From DASSYK01 sp036258315 (GTDB lineage: Bacteria > Actinomycetota > Thermoleophilia > Solirubrobacterales > 70-9): a DNA stretch of 11,043 bases. Of the stretch, positions 1 to 6,941 are shown one piece after another. Position 1 is the stretch's first letter, and the number at the start of each line of letters is the position of its first letter. Location of the stretch: NCBI GenBank assembly GCA_036258315.1, contig DATADX010000033.1, forward strand, positions 1 through 11,043. The letters run 5' to 3'. Both the position numbers and the translations under genes were made by a program. The notes under the pieces are model-generated. The model was given only the letters and a program-made list of their open reading frames with translations. It made no database searches and was not told the DNA's origin.

Positions 1-135
1 ATCCCGCTCGCCCTCGCCGAGGCCGAGGCGGGGGGGATGCTGGCCGACGGCTCGGCCGTCCTCCTCGCCGCGTTCGGGGGCGGGCTGAGCTGGGCCGCCA
101 CGGTCGTCGAGTGGGGGGAGGGCGACGATGGCTGA
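1..135 (+). CDS. fabH: 3-oxoacyl-ACP synthase III (KAS III), C-terminal end, partial
   Basis: Reading from base 1 in frame 1 gives 44 residues and a TGA at 133-135; the 5' part of the gene lies off the left edge. The visible tail has the AFGGGLSW segment (about residues 24-31 of the fragment) followed by a short acidic end. This matches the Gly-rich C-terminal strand of KAS III enzymes, which condense acetyl-CoA (or another acyl-CoA primer) with malonyl-ACP to start fatty acid synthesis. The catalytic Cys, His and Asn are outside the window, so the call rests on this terminal motif and on the fabG-acp-fabF genes that follow. The stop overlaps the fabG start by 8 bases, and the last codons contain the fabG ribosome binding site. 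A related thiolase-fold synthase cannot be fully excluded. Confidence 0.8.
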   Translation: MPLALAEAEAGGMLADGSAVLLAAFGGGLSWAATVVEWGEGDDG

Positions 136-871
136 GCGCGATGGATGCGCGCTCGTGACCGGCTCCGCCCGCGGGATCGGCGCCGCGAGCGCGATCGCGC
201 TCGCTGACGACGGCTGGCCGGTCGCGGTCAACTACCGCAGCGACGCCGAGGGGGCGGAGGCGATCGTCGAGCAGATCCGCGAGGGCGGAGGCCGGGCGAC
301 CGCGGTGGCCGGCGACATCTCGTCCGAGGACGGGGTCGAGAGCGTGTTCGAGGCGGCGGAGGCCGTGCTCGGGACCGTGCTCGTCCTCGTCAACAACGCC
401 GGCGTCCGCGCCGACGGGCTCGCGCCCCAACTCGACGGCGACGCCTGGAGCTCGGTGATCGACACCAACCTCTCCGCCCCCTTCCACACCACCCGCCGGG
501 CGCTGCGGCCGATGCTGCGGGCGCGGTTCGGCCGGATCATCAACGTCGCCTCGATCGTCGGGATGCGCGCCAACGCCGGCCAGTCCAACTACGCGGCCTC
601 GAAGGCGGGCCTGATCGGGATGACGAAGACGGTCGCGGTCGAGGTCGCGCGGCGCGGGATCACCGTCAACGCGGTCGCGCCGGGGCTGGTGGAGACGAAG
701 CTGACCGAGGGGATCGGGGACGGGAACGGCAACGCTCTCGCGGACGCGATCCCGGCCCGGCGCCCCGGCACGGCGGAGGAGGTCGCGGCCTGCGTGCGCT
801 TCCTCGCCTCCGAGCAGGCCTCGTACGTGACCGGCTCCGTGCTGACGGTCGACGGCGGGCTCAGCGCCTGA
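128..871 (+). CDS. fabG: 3-oxoacyl-ACP reductase
   Basis: This 247-residue classical short-chain dehydrogenase/reductase has the length normal for FabG. It has the nucleotide-binding motif TGSARGIG (residues 11-18), NNAG (89-92), and the full SDR catalytic tetrad Asn114, Ser142, Tyr155 and Lys159 (YAASK). The substrate-side loop NAVAPG follows at 181-186, and a C-terminal VDGG is present. The enzyme reduces 3-oxoacyl-ACP to (R)-3-hydroxyacyl-ACP with NADPH in the cytoplasm. The ATG at 128 is preceded by GGGGGGAGGG at 113-122, a strong Shine-Dalgarno sequence with good spacing, and overlaps the fabH end by 8 bases. SDRs are functionally diverse, but a position between fabH and acp makes the FabG role very likely. 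Confidence 0.93.
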   Translation: MAERDGCALVTGSARGIGAASAIALADDGWPVAVNYRSDAEGAEAIVEQIREGGGRATAVAGDISSEDGVESVFEAAEAVLGTVLVLVNNAGVRADGLAPQLDGDAWSSVIDTNLSAPFHTTRRALRPMLRARFGRIINVASIVGMRANAGQSNYAASKAGLIGMTKTVAVEVARRGITVNAVAPGLVETKLTEGIGDGNGNALADAIPARRPGTAEEVAACVRFLASEQASYVTGSVLTVDGGLSA

Positions 872-880
872 CCATCCAAC

Positions 881-911
881 GGCGCCTCCTCCGCTTCGCG
901 AGCGGGGCGCC
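881..911. other. Intercistronic hairpin between fabG and acp
   Basis: GGCGCC (881-886) pairs with GGCGCC (906-911), and CCGCT (891-895) pairs with AGCGG (901-905) around a TCGCG loop. TCCT (887-890) bulges out of the 5' arm. The result is an 11-pair GC-rich stem in the only real gap of the operon. No T-run follows, so it is not a typical intrinsic terminator. A role in processing or stabilising the acp mRNA is inference. Confidence 0.5.
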
Positions 912-923
912 TCGAACGAAACG

Positions 924-930
924 AAAGGAG
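924..930 (+). promoter_or_regulatory. Strong ribosome binding site of acp
   Basis: AAAGGAG lies 7 bases before the acp ATG at 938. It is among the clearest Shine-Dalgarno sequences in the operon; most downstream genes instead start inside the preceding stop codon. It fits the high ACP dosage that type II synthesis needs. Confidence 0.75.
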
Positions 931-937
931 ACAGACG

Positions 938-1183
938 ATGCCAACGCAAGTCAGCGACGAATCGGTCGAGAAGGTGATCTTCAACGGGCTCGAGGAGGTC
1001 GGAGCCGAGGGCGAGATCACCCGCGACGCGACCTTCGAGTCGCTCGACGTCGACTCGCTCGACCTCGTCGAGCTCGCCCAGATCGTCGAGGACGAGTTCG
1101 GCGTCGAGCTCGACGGCGACTCGGTCAAGGACGTCAAGACCGTCGGAGACGTGATCGACCTCGTGGTGGCGCGCGGATCATGA
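938..1183 (+). CDS. acpP: Acyl carrier protein
   Basis: This 81-residue, strongly acidic protein has the typical ACP size. The phosphopantetheine attachment motif is DSL at residues 39-41 with Ser40 as the modified residue, in the context LDVDSLDLVEL. A second helix, EDEFGVELD (51-59), and the final helix TVGDVIDLV (68-76) follow, as in the four-helix ACP fold. It carries growing acyl chains as thioesters between the FabH, FabF, FabG, dehydratase and FabI enzymes encoded around it. The ATG at 938 has AAAGGAG at ideal spacing. The TGA overlaps the fabF ATG (ATGA at 1180-1183), so the two are probably translationally coupled. A specialised ACP is possible, but the cluster contents favour the housekeeping one. 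Confidence 0.95.
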   Translation: MPTQVSDESVEKVIFNGLEEVGAEGEITRDATFESLDVDSLDLVELAQIVEDEFGVELDGDSVKDVKTVGDVIDLVVARGS

Positions 1184-2391
1184 GCCGCCGGGTCGTGATC
1201 ACCGGGATCGGAGCGGTCACCCCACTCGGCGTCGGCGCCGACGCGCTGATCGACCGCTGGTCGGCCGGCGAGTGCGGGATCGAGGACGGAATGGGCCGCT
1301 GCTCGGCCTACGAGGCCGATGACTTCTTCAGCAGGAAGGAGGCCCGCCGCAACGACCGCTTCGCCCAGCTCGCGATCGTCGCCGCAGAGGAGGCCATCGC
1401 GGCCGCCGGCTGGGAGGACGAGCTGCCCTACGAGCCCGACCGGATCGGTTGCGTGATCGGGACCGGGATCGGCGGGCTCGGCTCGCTGACCGAGCAGCAG
1501 GACGTGCTCCGCGAGCGCGGCCCGAAGGCGGTGTCGCCGCTCTCGGTGCCGCTGATGATGGGCAACGCCGCATCGGCCGCGGTCGCGATGCGCCACGGCA
1601 TCCACGGCCAGTCCTACGGCGTGATGTCCGCCTGCGCGGCAGGCGGCCACGCGATCGGCTCGTCGCTGCGGATGATCCAGTCGGGCGAGGCCGACGCCGT
1701 CGTCACCGGCGGCGCCGAGTCGGCCCTGAACGGCGTCGCGGTAGCCGCGTTCGCGGCGATGGGAGCGACCTCGCAGAGCGGCGTCTCGCGGCCCTTCGAC
1801 GCCCGCCGCGACGGCTTCGTGATGGGCGAGGGCGCGGGCGTGCTTGTGCTCGAGGCCGCCGAGGCCGCCGAGGCGCGCGGCGCCGAGGTGCTCGGCGAGC
1901 TGCTCGGCTACGCCGCCAGCTCGGACGCCCACCACCTGACCGCGCCCGAGCCGAGCGGCCGCGAGGCGGCCCGCGCGATCTCGGTCGCGCTCGAGGACGC
2001 GGGCGTCGCGCCGGGCGGGCTCGACTACGTGAACGCCCACGGGACGTCGACCCCGCTCAATGACCGGACCGAGACCGAAGCGCTGAGGCTCGCGCTCGGC
2101 GACGACGCGGCCGCGGTGCCGGTCTCCTCGACCAAGTCGGCGATCGGCCACCTGCTCGGCGCCGCCGGCGCCGTCGAGGCCGTCGCCACGGTCGAGGCGC
2201 TGCGCCGCGAGATCGCGCCGCCGACGGTCGGGTGGGAGGAGCGCGACGAGGGGCTCGACCTCGACTACGTGCCCGGCGAGGCGCGTTCGCTCACGGACGG
2301 CAAAGGCGCGAACGGAGACGCCCGCCGCGTCGCGATCTCCAACTCGTTCGGGTTCGGCGGCCACAACGCGGTGCTCTGCCTGGCCTCATGA
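1180..2391 (+). CDS. fabF: 3-oxoacyl-ACP synthase II (KAS II)
   Basis: This 403-residue condensing enzyme is close to the family's usual 410. The Cys-His-His active site is complete: Cys152 in SACAAGG, His287 in NAHGTSTPLND and His324 in STKSAIGHLLGAAG, with the conserved Lys319 before it. The C-terminal Gly-rich GFGGHN (391-396) is also present. It elongates acyl-ACP by decarboxylative condensation with malonyl-ACP. The reactive Cys separates it from chain-length-factor paralogues, which lack it. Start and stop each share an ATGA with a neighbour: acp upstream and accD downstream. No good Shine-Dalgarno precedes the start, so coupling to acp translation is likely. Polyketide synthase KS domains are similar, but size and context support FabF. 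Confidence 0.94.
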   Translation: MSRRVVITGIGAVTPLGVGADALIDRWSAGECGIEDGMGRCSAYEADDFFSRKEARRNDRFAQLAIVAAEEAIAAAGWEDELPYEPDRIGCVIGTGIGGLGSLTEQQDVLRERGPKAVSPLSVPLMMGNAASAAVAMRHGIHGQSYGVMSACAAGGHAIGSSLRMIQSGEADAVVTGGAESALNGVAVAAFAAMGATSQSGVSRPFDARRDGFVMGEGAGVLVLEAAEAAEARGAEVLGELLGYAASSDAHHLTAPEPSGREAARAISVALEDAGVAPGGLDYVNAHGTSTPLNDRTETEALRLALGDDAAAVPVSSTKSAIGHLLGAAGAVEAVATVEALRREIAPPTVGWEERDEGLDLDYVPGEARSLTDGKGANGDARRVAISNSFGFGGHNAVLCLAS

Positions 2392-3806
2392 CCGTGCTCG
2401 CCGAGAAGCAACCCGCCGCCCGGCCGCTCGACCGGCTGGAGCTGCTCTGCGATCCGGGCAGCTTCGCGCCGCTTCGCTCCGGGGTCGTGTCGGCCCAGCT
2501 CGGGCACCGGGCCGGGCCGGGCGACGGCGTGATCGCCGGGGCCGGGCGGGTCGGCGGCCGGCCGGTGTTCTGCTACGCGCAGGACCCGAGCTTCATGGGC
2601 GGGTCGCTGGGCGCCGCCCACGCCGACTCGATCGTCCGCGTGATGGGCCTCGCCGGCCAGGCGGGGGCACCCGTCGTCAGCTTCGTCGAGTCCGGCGGCG
2701 CCCGGCTCCAGGAGGGGCACGCCGGCCTCGCGGGCTATGGTCGGATCTTCCGCGCCAGCGTCGAGCTCTCGGCCCATGTGCCCCAGATCTCGGTCGTGAG
2801 CGGCGTCTCGGCGGGGGGCGGCGCCTACTCGCCGGCGCTGACCGACTTCGTCGTGATGACGGAGTCGGCGCGGATGTTCCTGACCGGGCCGAAGGTCGTC
2901 CAGGAGGCGCTGGGGGAGGAGATCTCGATGGAGGACCTCGGCGGCCCCGCCGTCCACTCGCGCACCGGCGTCTGCCAGCTCGTCGCCGACGACGATGCCG
3001 ACGCGGTGGCGAAGGTCCGGGAACTGCTCGGCCTCCTGCCCCACAGCTTCGACACCCCCTCGCCGCGAGCCGCGGAGGCCGACCCCGAGCCCGGCGACGA
3101 CCCGGGCGCGGCGGTCCCGGCCGAGCGCCGCCGCGTCTACGACGTCCGCGACGTCGCCTCCGCGCTCGTCGACGGTGGCCGCTTCCTGGAGATCGGCGAG
3201 CAGTGGGCGCGGAACATGGTCACGGCGTTCGCGCGGATCGAGGGCCGGCCGGTCGGGATCGTCGCCAACCAGCCGCGCCGCCTCGGCGGCGTGATCGACG
3301 CCGCCGCGTCCGAGAAGGCGGCGTGGTTCGTCGACGGCTGCGATCGCTTCCGCGTGCCGCTGCTGGTGCTCGTCGACACCCCCGGATTCATGCCCGGATC
3401 GGGCCAGGAGCGGATGGGGGTGATCCGCCACGGCGCCTCGCTGCTGCGGGCCTTCGCCGGCGCGCGGGTCCCGAAGCTGACCCTGGTCCTCCGCAAGGCC
3501 TATGGCGGCGGCGTGATCACGATGAACTCGAAGGACCTCGGCGCCGATCTCGTCTTCGCCTGGCCTGGCGCCGAGATCGGCGTGATGGCGGCGCGCCAGG
3601 CGGTCGGGATCGTCCACCGGCGCCGGCTGGCCGACGCCGCCGACGGCGACTCGGCCCTCGCCGAGCTGGCGCAGGGCTACGCCGACGAGCATCTCAACGC
3701 CGACGCGGCGGCCGCGGCCGGGTTCGTCGACGAGGTGATCGAGCCGATCGCGACGCGCGAGCGGGTCGCCTGGGCACTGGCCAGCCTCGAGGGGAAGCGC
3801 CGATGA
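2388..3806 (+). CDS. accD: Acyl-CoA (acetyl-CoA) carboxylase carboxyltransferase, fused PccB-type beta subunit
   Basis: This 472-residue protein carries both halves of a biotin-dependent carboxyltransferase in one chain, unlike the split AccA/AccD of E. coli. The N-terminal half has ESGGARLQEG (101-110), SAGGGAYSPA (141-150) and the MFLTGPKVV segment (163-171). The C-terminal half has GVIDAAASEKAAWF (301-314), DTPGFMPG (330-337), RHGA (347-350), RKAYGGG (369-375) and AWPGAEIGVM (391-400). The paired Gly-rich segments form the oxyanion holes that bind the CoA thioester and carboxybiotin. No zinc ribbon is seen at the N-terminus, and the chain is somewhat shorter than the roughly 510-540 residues usual for this family. 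Position between fabF and fabI suggests it makes malonyl-CoA for this synthase; propionyl-CoA use cannot be excluded. The frame is open further upstream, but the ATG in the fabF stop (ATGA, 2388-2391) is the sensible start. Confidence 0.87.
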   Translation: MTVLAEKQPAARPLDRLELLCDPGSFAPLRSGVVSAQLGHRAGPGDGVIAGAGRVGGRPVFCYAQDPSFMGGSLGAAHADSIVRVMGLAGQAGAPVVSFVESGGARLQEGHAGLAGYGRIFRASVELSAHVPQISVVSGVSAGGGAYSPALTDFVVMTESARMFLTGPKVVQEALGEEISMEDLGGPAVHSRTGVCQLVADDDADAVAKVRELLGLLPHSFDTPSPRAAEADPEPGDDPGAAVPAERRRVYDVRDVASALVDGGRFLEIGEQWARNMVTAFARIEGRPVGIVANQPRRLGGVIDAAASEKAAWFVDGCDRFRVPLLVLVDTPGFMPGSGQERMGVIRHGASLLRAFAGARVPKLTLVLRKAYGGGVITMNSKDLGADLVFAWPGAEIGVMAARQAVGIVHRRRLADAADGDSALAELAQGYADEHLNADAAAAAGFVDEVIEPIATRERVAWALASLEGKRR

Positions 3807-4498
3807 GCGCGCTCGACCCCTACGCGGAGATCGCACGAGTGCTCGGAGACTCATCGCATCGGACCTCGAGGCCCTCGGCCCCGTCCTGCTACGTCGCGCT
3901 CGGAGACAGCTTCACCGCCGGCCCGGGCTGCGCCCCCGAGCAGACCTGGGCGGGCCGGCTCGCCGCGGGGATCCGCGGCTGCGACGACGACCTGCTCGCA
4001 TACCGGAACCTGGCCGTGGACGGCGCCACGAGCGCCGAGGTGGTCGAGCAGGTGCGCGCGGCGATCGAGCTCGAGCCCGACCTGGTGACGCTGATCTGCG
4101 GCGCCAACGACGTGCTCTCGTCGACCCGGCCGGACCCGGTCGCGTACGCGACGCGGCTCGGGTCGATGTTCTCCCGCCTCCGCGCCGCGGGCCCGCACGT
4201 CCGCATCGCCACCGCGACGGCACCCGAGCGCCTCGACTTCCTGCCGCTCCGGCCGCGGACGCGCGCCCGGGTCGAGCGCGGCGTGTACGGGATCAACACG
4301 GTCACCCGCCGGGTCGCCGAGCTGCACCGGGTCCCGTGCCTCGAGGTGGCGGGCCATCCGGGCCTCGCGGACCGCGACAACTTCGCCGACGACGGCCTGC
4401 ATCCCTCGGTGCTCGGGCATACCCGGGCGGCCAGGGCCTTCGCCGAGCTGCTCAGCGAGCGTTTTGGAATCGAGTCCCGACTGGAGGAGAGCCGATGA
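3803..4498 (+). CDS. SGNH/GDSL-family hydrolase within the fatty acid synthesis operon
   Basis: This 231-residue protein shows all four SGNH blocks: GDSFTAG at 34-40 with nucleophile Ser36, the block II Gly74 in LAVDGATS, GAND at 100-103 (oxyanion Asn102), and DDGLHPS (186-192) with Asp187 and His190 completing the triad. Such enzymes hydrolyse ester or thioester bonds; relatives include TesA thioesterase/lysophospholipase and various lipases and acetylesterases. The N-terminus has no hydrophobic signal peptide or membrane segment, so a cytoplasmic location is expected. The start lies in the accD stop (ATGA, 3803-3806) with GAGGGGAAG just upstream, and the stop overlaps the dehydratase start. 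Location between accD and the dehydratase suggests a substrate made by the synthase, for example acyl-ACP or acyl-CoA, but that is inference. Confidence 0.85.
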   Translation: MSALDPYAEIARVLGDSSHRTSRPSAPSCYVALGDSFTAGPGCAPEQTWAGRLAAGIRGCDDDLLAYRNLAVDGATSAEVVEQVRAAIELEPDLVTLICGANDVLSSTRPDPVAYATRLGSMFSRLRAAGPHVRIATATAPERLDFLPLRPRTRARVERGVYGINTVTRRVAELHRVPCLEVAGHPGLADRDNFADDGLHPSVLGHTRAARAFAELLSERFGIESRLEESR

Positions 4499-5025
4499 GC
4501 GAGAGCGTGAACGGAGCAACCACGGCGGAGGCGCCCCGCGCCGAGCCGGCGACCGAGACGATCACGCCCGGCCGCACGATCACCGAGGCCGACCTCGTCT
4601 CGTTCGCGGCGCTGACGGGCGACTGGCACCCCCAGCACGCCGACGCCGAGTGGGCCGGCCGCGGCCGGTTCGGCGCCCGCGTCGCGCACGGGATGCTGGT
4701 CCTCTCCTATGCGGTCGGGCTCGTTCCGTTTGACCCCGAGCGGGTGGTGGCGCTGCGCGGGCTCGAGTCGATCTCGTTCAAGCGCCCCGTCCACATCGGC
4801 GACACGATCCGGGTCGCCTCGGTCGTCGAGGGCACGAAGCGCCTCGACGACGAGCACTCGCTGGTCACGCTCGCCTGGCGGGTCCTGAACCAGGACGACC
4901 GCGTCGTCGCCCGCGCGAAGGTGAACGCGCTGTGGCGCTCCGAGGGCGGGACGGCCAACGGCGCCGTGGCCGCCCCCGACGACGCCGACCTGACCGATCT
5001 CTACGGCGAGCGGCTGGCACTGTGA
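4495..5025 (+). CDS. MaoC-like hot-dog dehydratase, probable 3-hydroxyacyl-ACP dehydratase
   Basis: This 176-residue single hot-dog protein has the MaoC/(R)-hydratase signature: LTGDWHPQHAD (40-50) with Asp43 and His48 at the five-residue spacing of the catalytic pair, followed by GARVAHGML (60-68). The usual Asn of the D-x-N-P-x-H motif is a His here (His45). The first ~20 residues are Ala/Glu/Thr-rich and probably disordered. Enzymes of this family add water to or remove it from enoyl/3-hydroxyacyl thioesters. As no FabZ or FabA is present and fabI follows directly, it probably provides the dehydration step, comparable to mycobacterial HadB. GGAGGAG about 6 bases before the ATG is a good Shine-Dalgarno. 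It overlaps the hydrolase gene (ATGA) and fabI (GTGA). Confidence 0.85.
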   Translation: MSESVNGATTAEAPRAEPATETITPGRTITEADLVSFAALTGDWHPQHADAEWAGRGRFGARVAHGMLVLSYAVGLVPFDPERVVALRGLESISFKRPVHIGDTIRVASVVEGTKRLDDEHSLVTLAWRVLNQDDRVVARAKVNALWRSEGGTANGAVAAPDDADLTDLYGERLAL

Positions 5026-5891
5026 TCCTCGACGGCAAGCGGATCCTCGTCACCGGGGTCGTCAACCGGCACTCGATCGCCTACGCGATCGCTGAGCGCG
5101 CGCAGCAGCAGGGCGCCGAGGTGGTGCTGACGAGCTTCGGACGGGTGCGGCGGATGACCGAGCGCGCGGCGAAGCGCCTCCCCGAGCCGCCCGACGTGCT
5201 CGAGCTCGACGTGAACAGCGAGGAGGACATCGCGGCGCTCACCGAAGCGCTCGGCGAGCGGTGGGGGCGGGTGGATGGCGCGGTCCATGCGATCGCCTAC
5301 GCACCGCCCGACGCGCTCGGCGGCAACTTCCTCGGCGCCCCGCGTGAGAGCGCCAAGGTCGCGTTCGAGACCAGCGCCTACTCGCTGAAGGCGCTTGCCG
5401 AGGCGGTGACGCCGCTGATGGGCGCCGGGTCCGACGACGCTGACTCGAATGGAGCCGGACCGGCGGCGAGTGGAGGCTCGCCGCCGGGCGGCAGCATCGT
5501 CGCCCTCGACTTCGACGCGTCGGTCGCCTGGCCCGCCTACGACTGGATGGGGGTCGCGAAGGCCGCCCTGGAGTCGGTCGCCCGCTACCTCGCCCGCGAC
5601 CTCGGGCCGGACGGGATTCGCGTCAACTCGATCTCCGCCGGGCCGATTGCGACGCCGGCGGCGTCGGGCATCCCCGGGTTCTCCGCGCTGGCCGAGGGCT
5701 GGGACCGAGCCGCGCCGCTCGGCTGGGGCGACGAGGACCGCGACGCCGTCGCCGACGCGGCCCTGTTCCTGCTCTCCGACCTCGGGCGCGGGATCAGCGG
5801 CGAGCTGGTCCACGTGGACGGCGGCGCACACGCGATCGGCGCAGGCACGGACGTGCCAAGCTCCGATCGCTATGCCGAGCAAGCGCCCTGA
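5022..5891 (+). CDS. fabI: Enoyl-ACP reductase, InhA-like
   Basis: This 289-residue atypical SDR reduces trans-2-enoyl-ACP, the last step of each elongation cycle. The N-terminal cofactor segment TGVVNRHSIAYAIA (11-24) has the TG-x5-SIA form typical of FabI/InhA. The catalytic Tyr173-x6-Lys180 sits in PAYDWMGVAKAALESV, very close to InhA (Tyr158/Lys165 there). AGPIAT (206-211) and a VDGGAH C-terminal segment agree. An unusual Gly/Ala/Ser/Asp-rich stretch (residues 134-154) is inserted before the PGGSIVALDFD strand. The frame is open upstream of base 5022, but homology begins at the GTG overlapping the dehydratase stop (GTGA, 5022-5025). The end overlaps the LysR gene by 20 bases. Confidence 0.92.
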   Translation: MILDGKRILVTGVVNRHSIAYAIAERAQQQGAEVVLTSFGRVRRMTERAAKRLPEPPDVLELDVNSEEDIAALTEALGERWGRVDGAVHAIAYAPPDALGGNFLGAPRESAKVAFETSAYSLKALAEAVTPLMGAGSDDADSNGAGPAASGGSPPGGSIVALDFDASVAWPAYDWMGVAKAALESVARYLARDLGPDGIRVNSISAGPIATPAASGIPGFSALAEGWDRAAPLGWGDEDRDAVADAALFLLSDLGRGISGELVHVDGGAHAIGAGTDVPSSDRYAEQAP

Positions 5892-6783
5892 CCTGGCGGA
5901 GCTCCGCGCCTTCTGCGCGGCGGTGGACCTCGGCACGCTCGGGCGCGCCGCGATCTCGGTCGGGATCAGCCAGCCCGCGCTGTCGAAGCGGCTCCGCGCC
6001 CTCGAGGCGTTCGCCGGCGCGCCGCTGCTGGAGCGCTCGCGCAGCGGGGTGACGCCGACCAGCGCCGGGGTCCGCCTCTACTCCGAGGCGAGGCGGCTCC
6101 TGGAGCAGGCCGACGTGGTCGAGCGGCTCCTGGAGGGGACCCCGGGGGAGACTCCGGCGATCCAGCTGGCGGTCAGCCACACGATCGCCGAGTTCTACCT
6201 CCCGCCCGAGCTGGTCGCCTACCAGGCCGACGGCGCCCGCCACCCGCCCGTGCAGCTGACGATCGCCAACTCCAGCGCCGTGCGGCGAATGGTCATCCAG
6301 GGCCAGGTGATGACCGGGATCACCGCCGCCGACCTCGCCCCGCGGAGGGTCGACGACCTCGAGGAGCTCGACTTGGCGGACGACGAGGTGGTCGTCGCCG
6401 TGCCCGAGAGCCATCCCTGGTTTGGCCGCACGGAGATCCCGCAGGCCGCCCTGCTCAGGACCCCGCTGGTGGTCCGCGATCCCGACGCCCACGACCGGCG
6501 CACGGTCGAGCGGGCGCTCGCCGAGCGCGGGCTCAGCCTGTCAGAGCCGCTGGTCGAGGTCGGGAGCACAGCGGTCGCGAAGCGCGAGGCGCTGCAGCGC
6601 TCGGCGCCGGTCCTGCTCTCGAGCCTGGCGGTGAACGAGTCGCGCGACCGCCTCCACCCGCGCCCAGTCGCCGGCCTGAGCTTCCCCCGCCGCTGCGTGA
6701 TCGTCTGTCGCTCCCTCGCCGCGCTGCCCCGGCCCGACCGCGATTTCATCGCCTTCTTGCGGCGCCGCTCCGAGCCCTCATAA
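5872..6783 (+). CDS. LysR-family transcriptional regulator
   Basis: This 303-residue protein has the normal size for a LysR regulator. The N-terminal winged helix-turn-helix covers about residues 8-65, with the hallmark GISQPALSKRLRALE (31-45) and a following LLERSRSGVTPTSAG (52-66). A linker helix leads to a substrate-binding-like effector domain from about residue 95, beginning IQLAVSHTIAEFYLPPEL. The gene reads in the same direction as the fatty acid genes and starts 20 bases inside fabI, so it is almost certainly on the same mRNA. LysR genes more often face their targets divergently. A role in controlling this operon, perhaps sensing an acyl or malonyl thioester, is inference. The start lacks a clear Shine-Dalgarno sequence, but the HTH begins close behind it. 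The stop is TAA at 6781-6783. Confidence 0.88.
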   Translation: MPSKRPDLAELRAFCAAVDLGTLGRAAISVGISQPALSKRLRALEAFAGAPLLERSRSGVTPTSAGVRLYSEARRLLEQADVVERLLEGTPGETPAIQLAVSHTIAEFYLPPELVAYQADGARHPPVQLTIANSSAVRRMVIQGQVMTGITAADLAPRRVDDLEELDLADDEVVVAVPESHPWFGRTEIPQAALLRTPLVVRDPDAHDRRTVERALAERGLSLSEPLVEVGSTAVAKREALQRSAPVLLSSLAVNESRDRLHPRPVAGLSFPRRCVIVCRSLAALPRPDRDFIAFLRRRSEPS

Positions 6784-6874
6784 CCCGGGGTTTGGACCGC
6801 CATCACCGGCGGGCCCCCACGAATCCGGTCGAATCGGTTGCTCTGCCGCGAAGGTGACCTAGATTTGGGCACGC

Positions 6875-6889
6875 GCTGTTGGCAACAGC
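6875..6889. promoter_or_regulatory. 15-base dyad, candidate operator
   Basis: GCTGTTG-G-CAACAGC is a perfect inverted repeat with 7-base arms around one central G. It lies in non-coding DNA 92 bases after the LysR stop and upstream of the MarR gene. Size and symmetry suit a dimeric winged-helix regulator such as MarR. It does not match the LysR T-N11-A box. No promoter elements could be firmly placed around it. Confidence 0.45.
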
Positions 6890-6941
6890 TTGTTCGCCCG
6901 ATTCAGGAACTTTCGGCGGCAACGACAGCCCGGCGCCCACA

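Noticed and set aside
1036..1130. Dense TCGA repeats in the acp gene
   Set aside because: They arise from runs of Leu/Val/Phe/Ser-Asp/Glu codons (such as CTC-GAC) in an acidic protein, not from a true repeat.
589..2364. 591-codon open frame on the minus strand opposite fabG, acp and fabF
   Set aside because: Its translation is Arg/Ala/Gly/Asp-rich low-complexity sequence without motifs. It is a by-product of G/C-ending codons in the well-supported plus-strand genes.
2232..2387. Upstream extension of the accD frame inside fabF
   Set aside because: The extension is Arg-rich out-of-frame fabF sequence; homology begins after the ATG at 2388.
2265..3854. 529-codon open frame on the minus strand opposite accD
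   Set aside because: It has the same compositional artefact, and the plus strand encodes a carboxyltransferase with all family motifs.
6907..6911. GGAAC resembling an ECF sigma factor -35 element
   Set aside because: No matching CGTC-type -10 is found at the right spacing; a five-base match alone is not meaningful.
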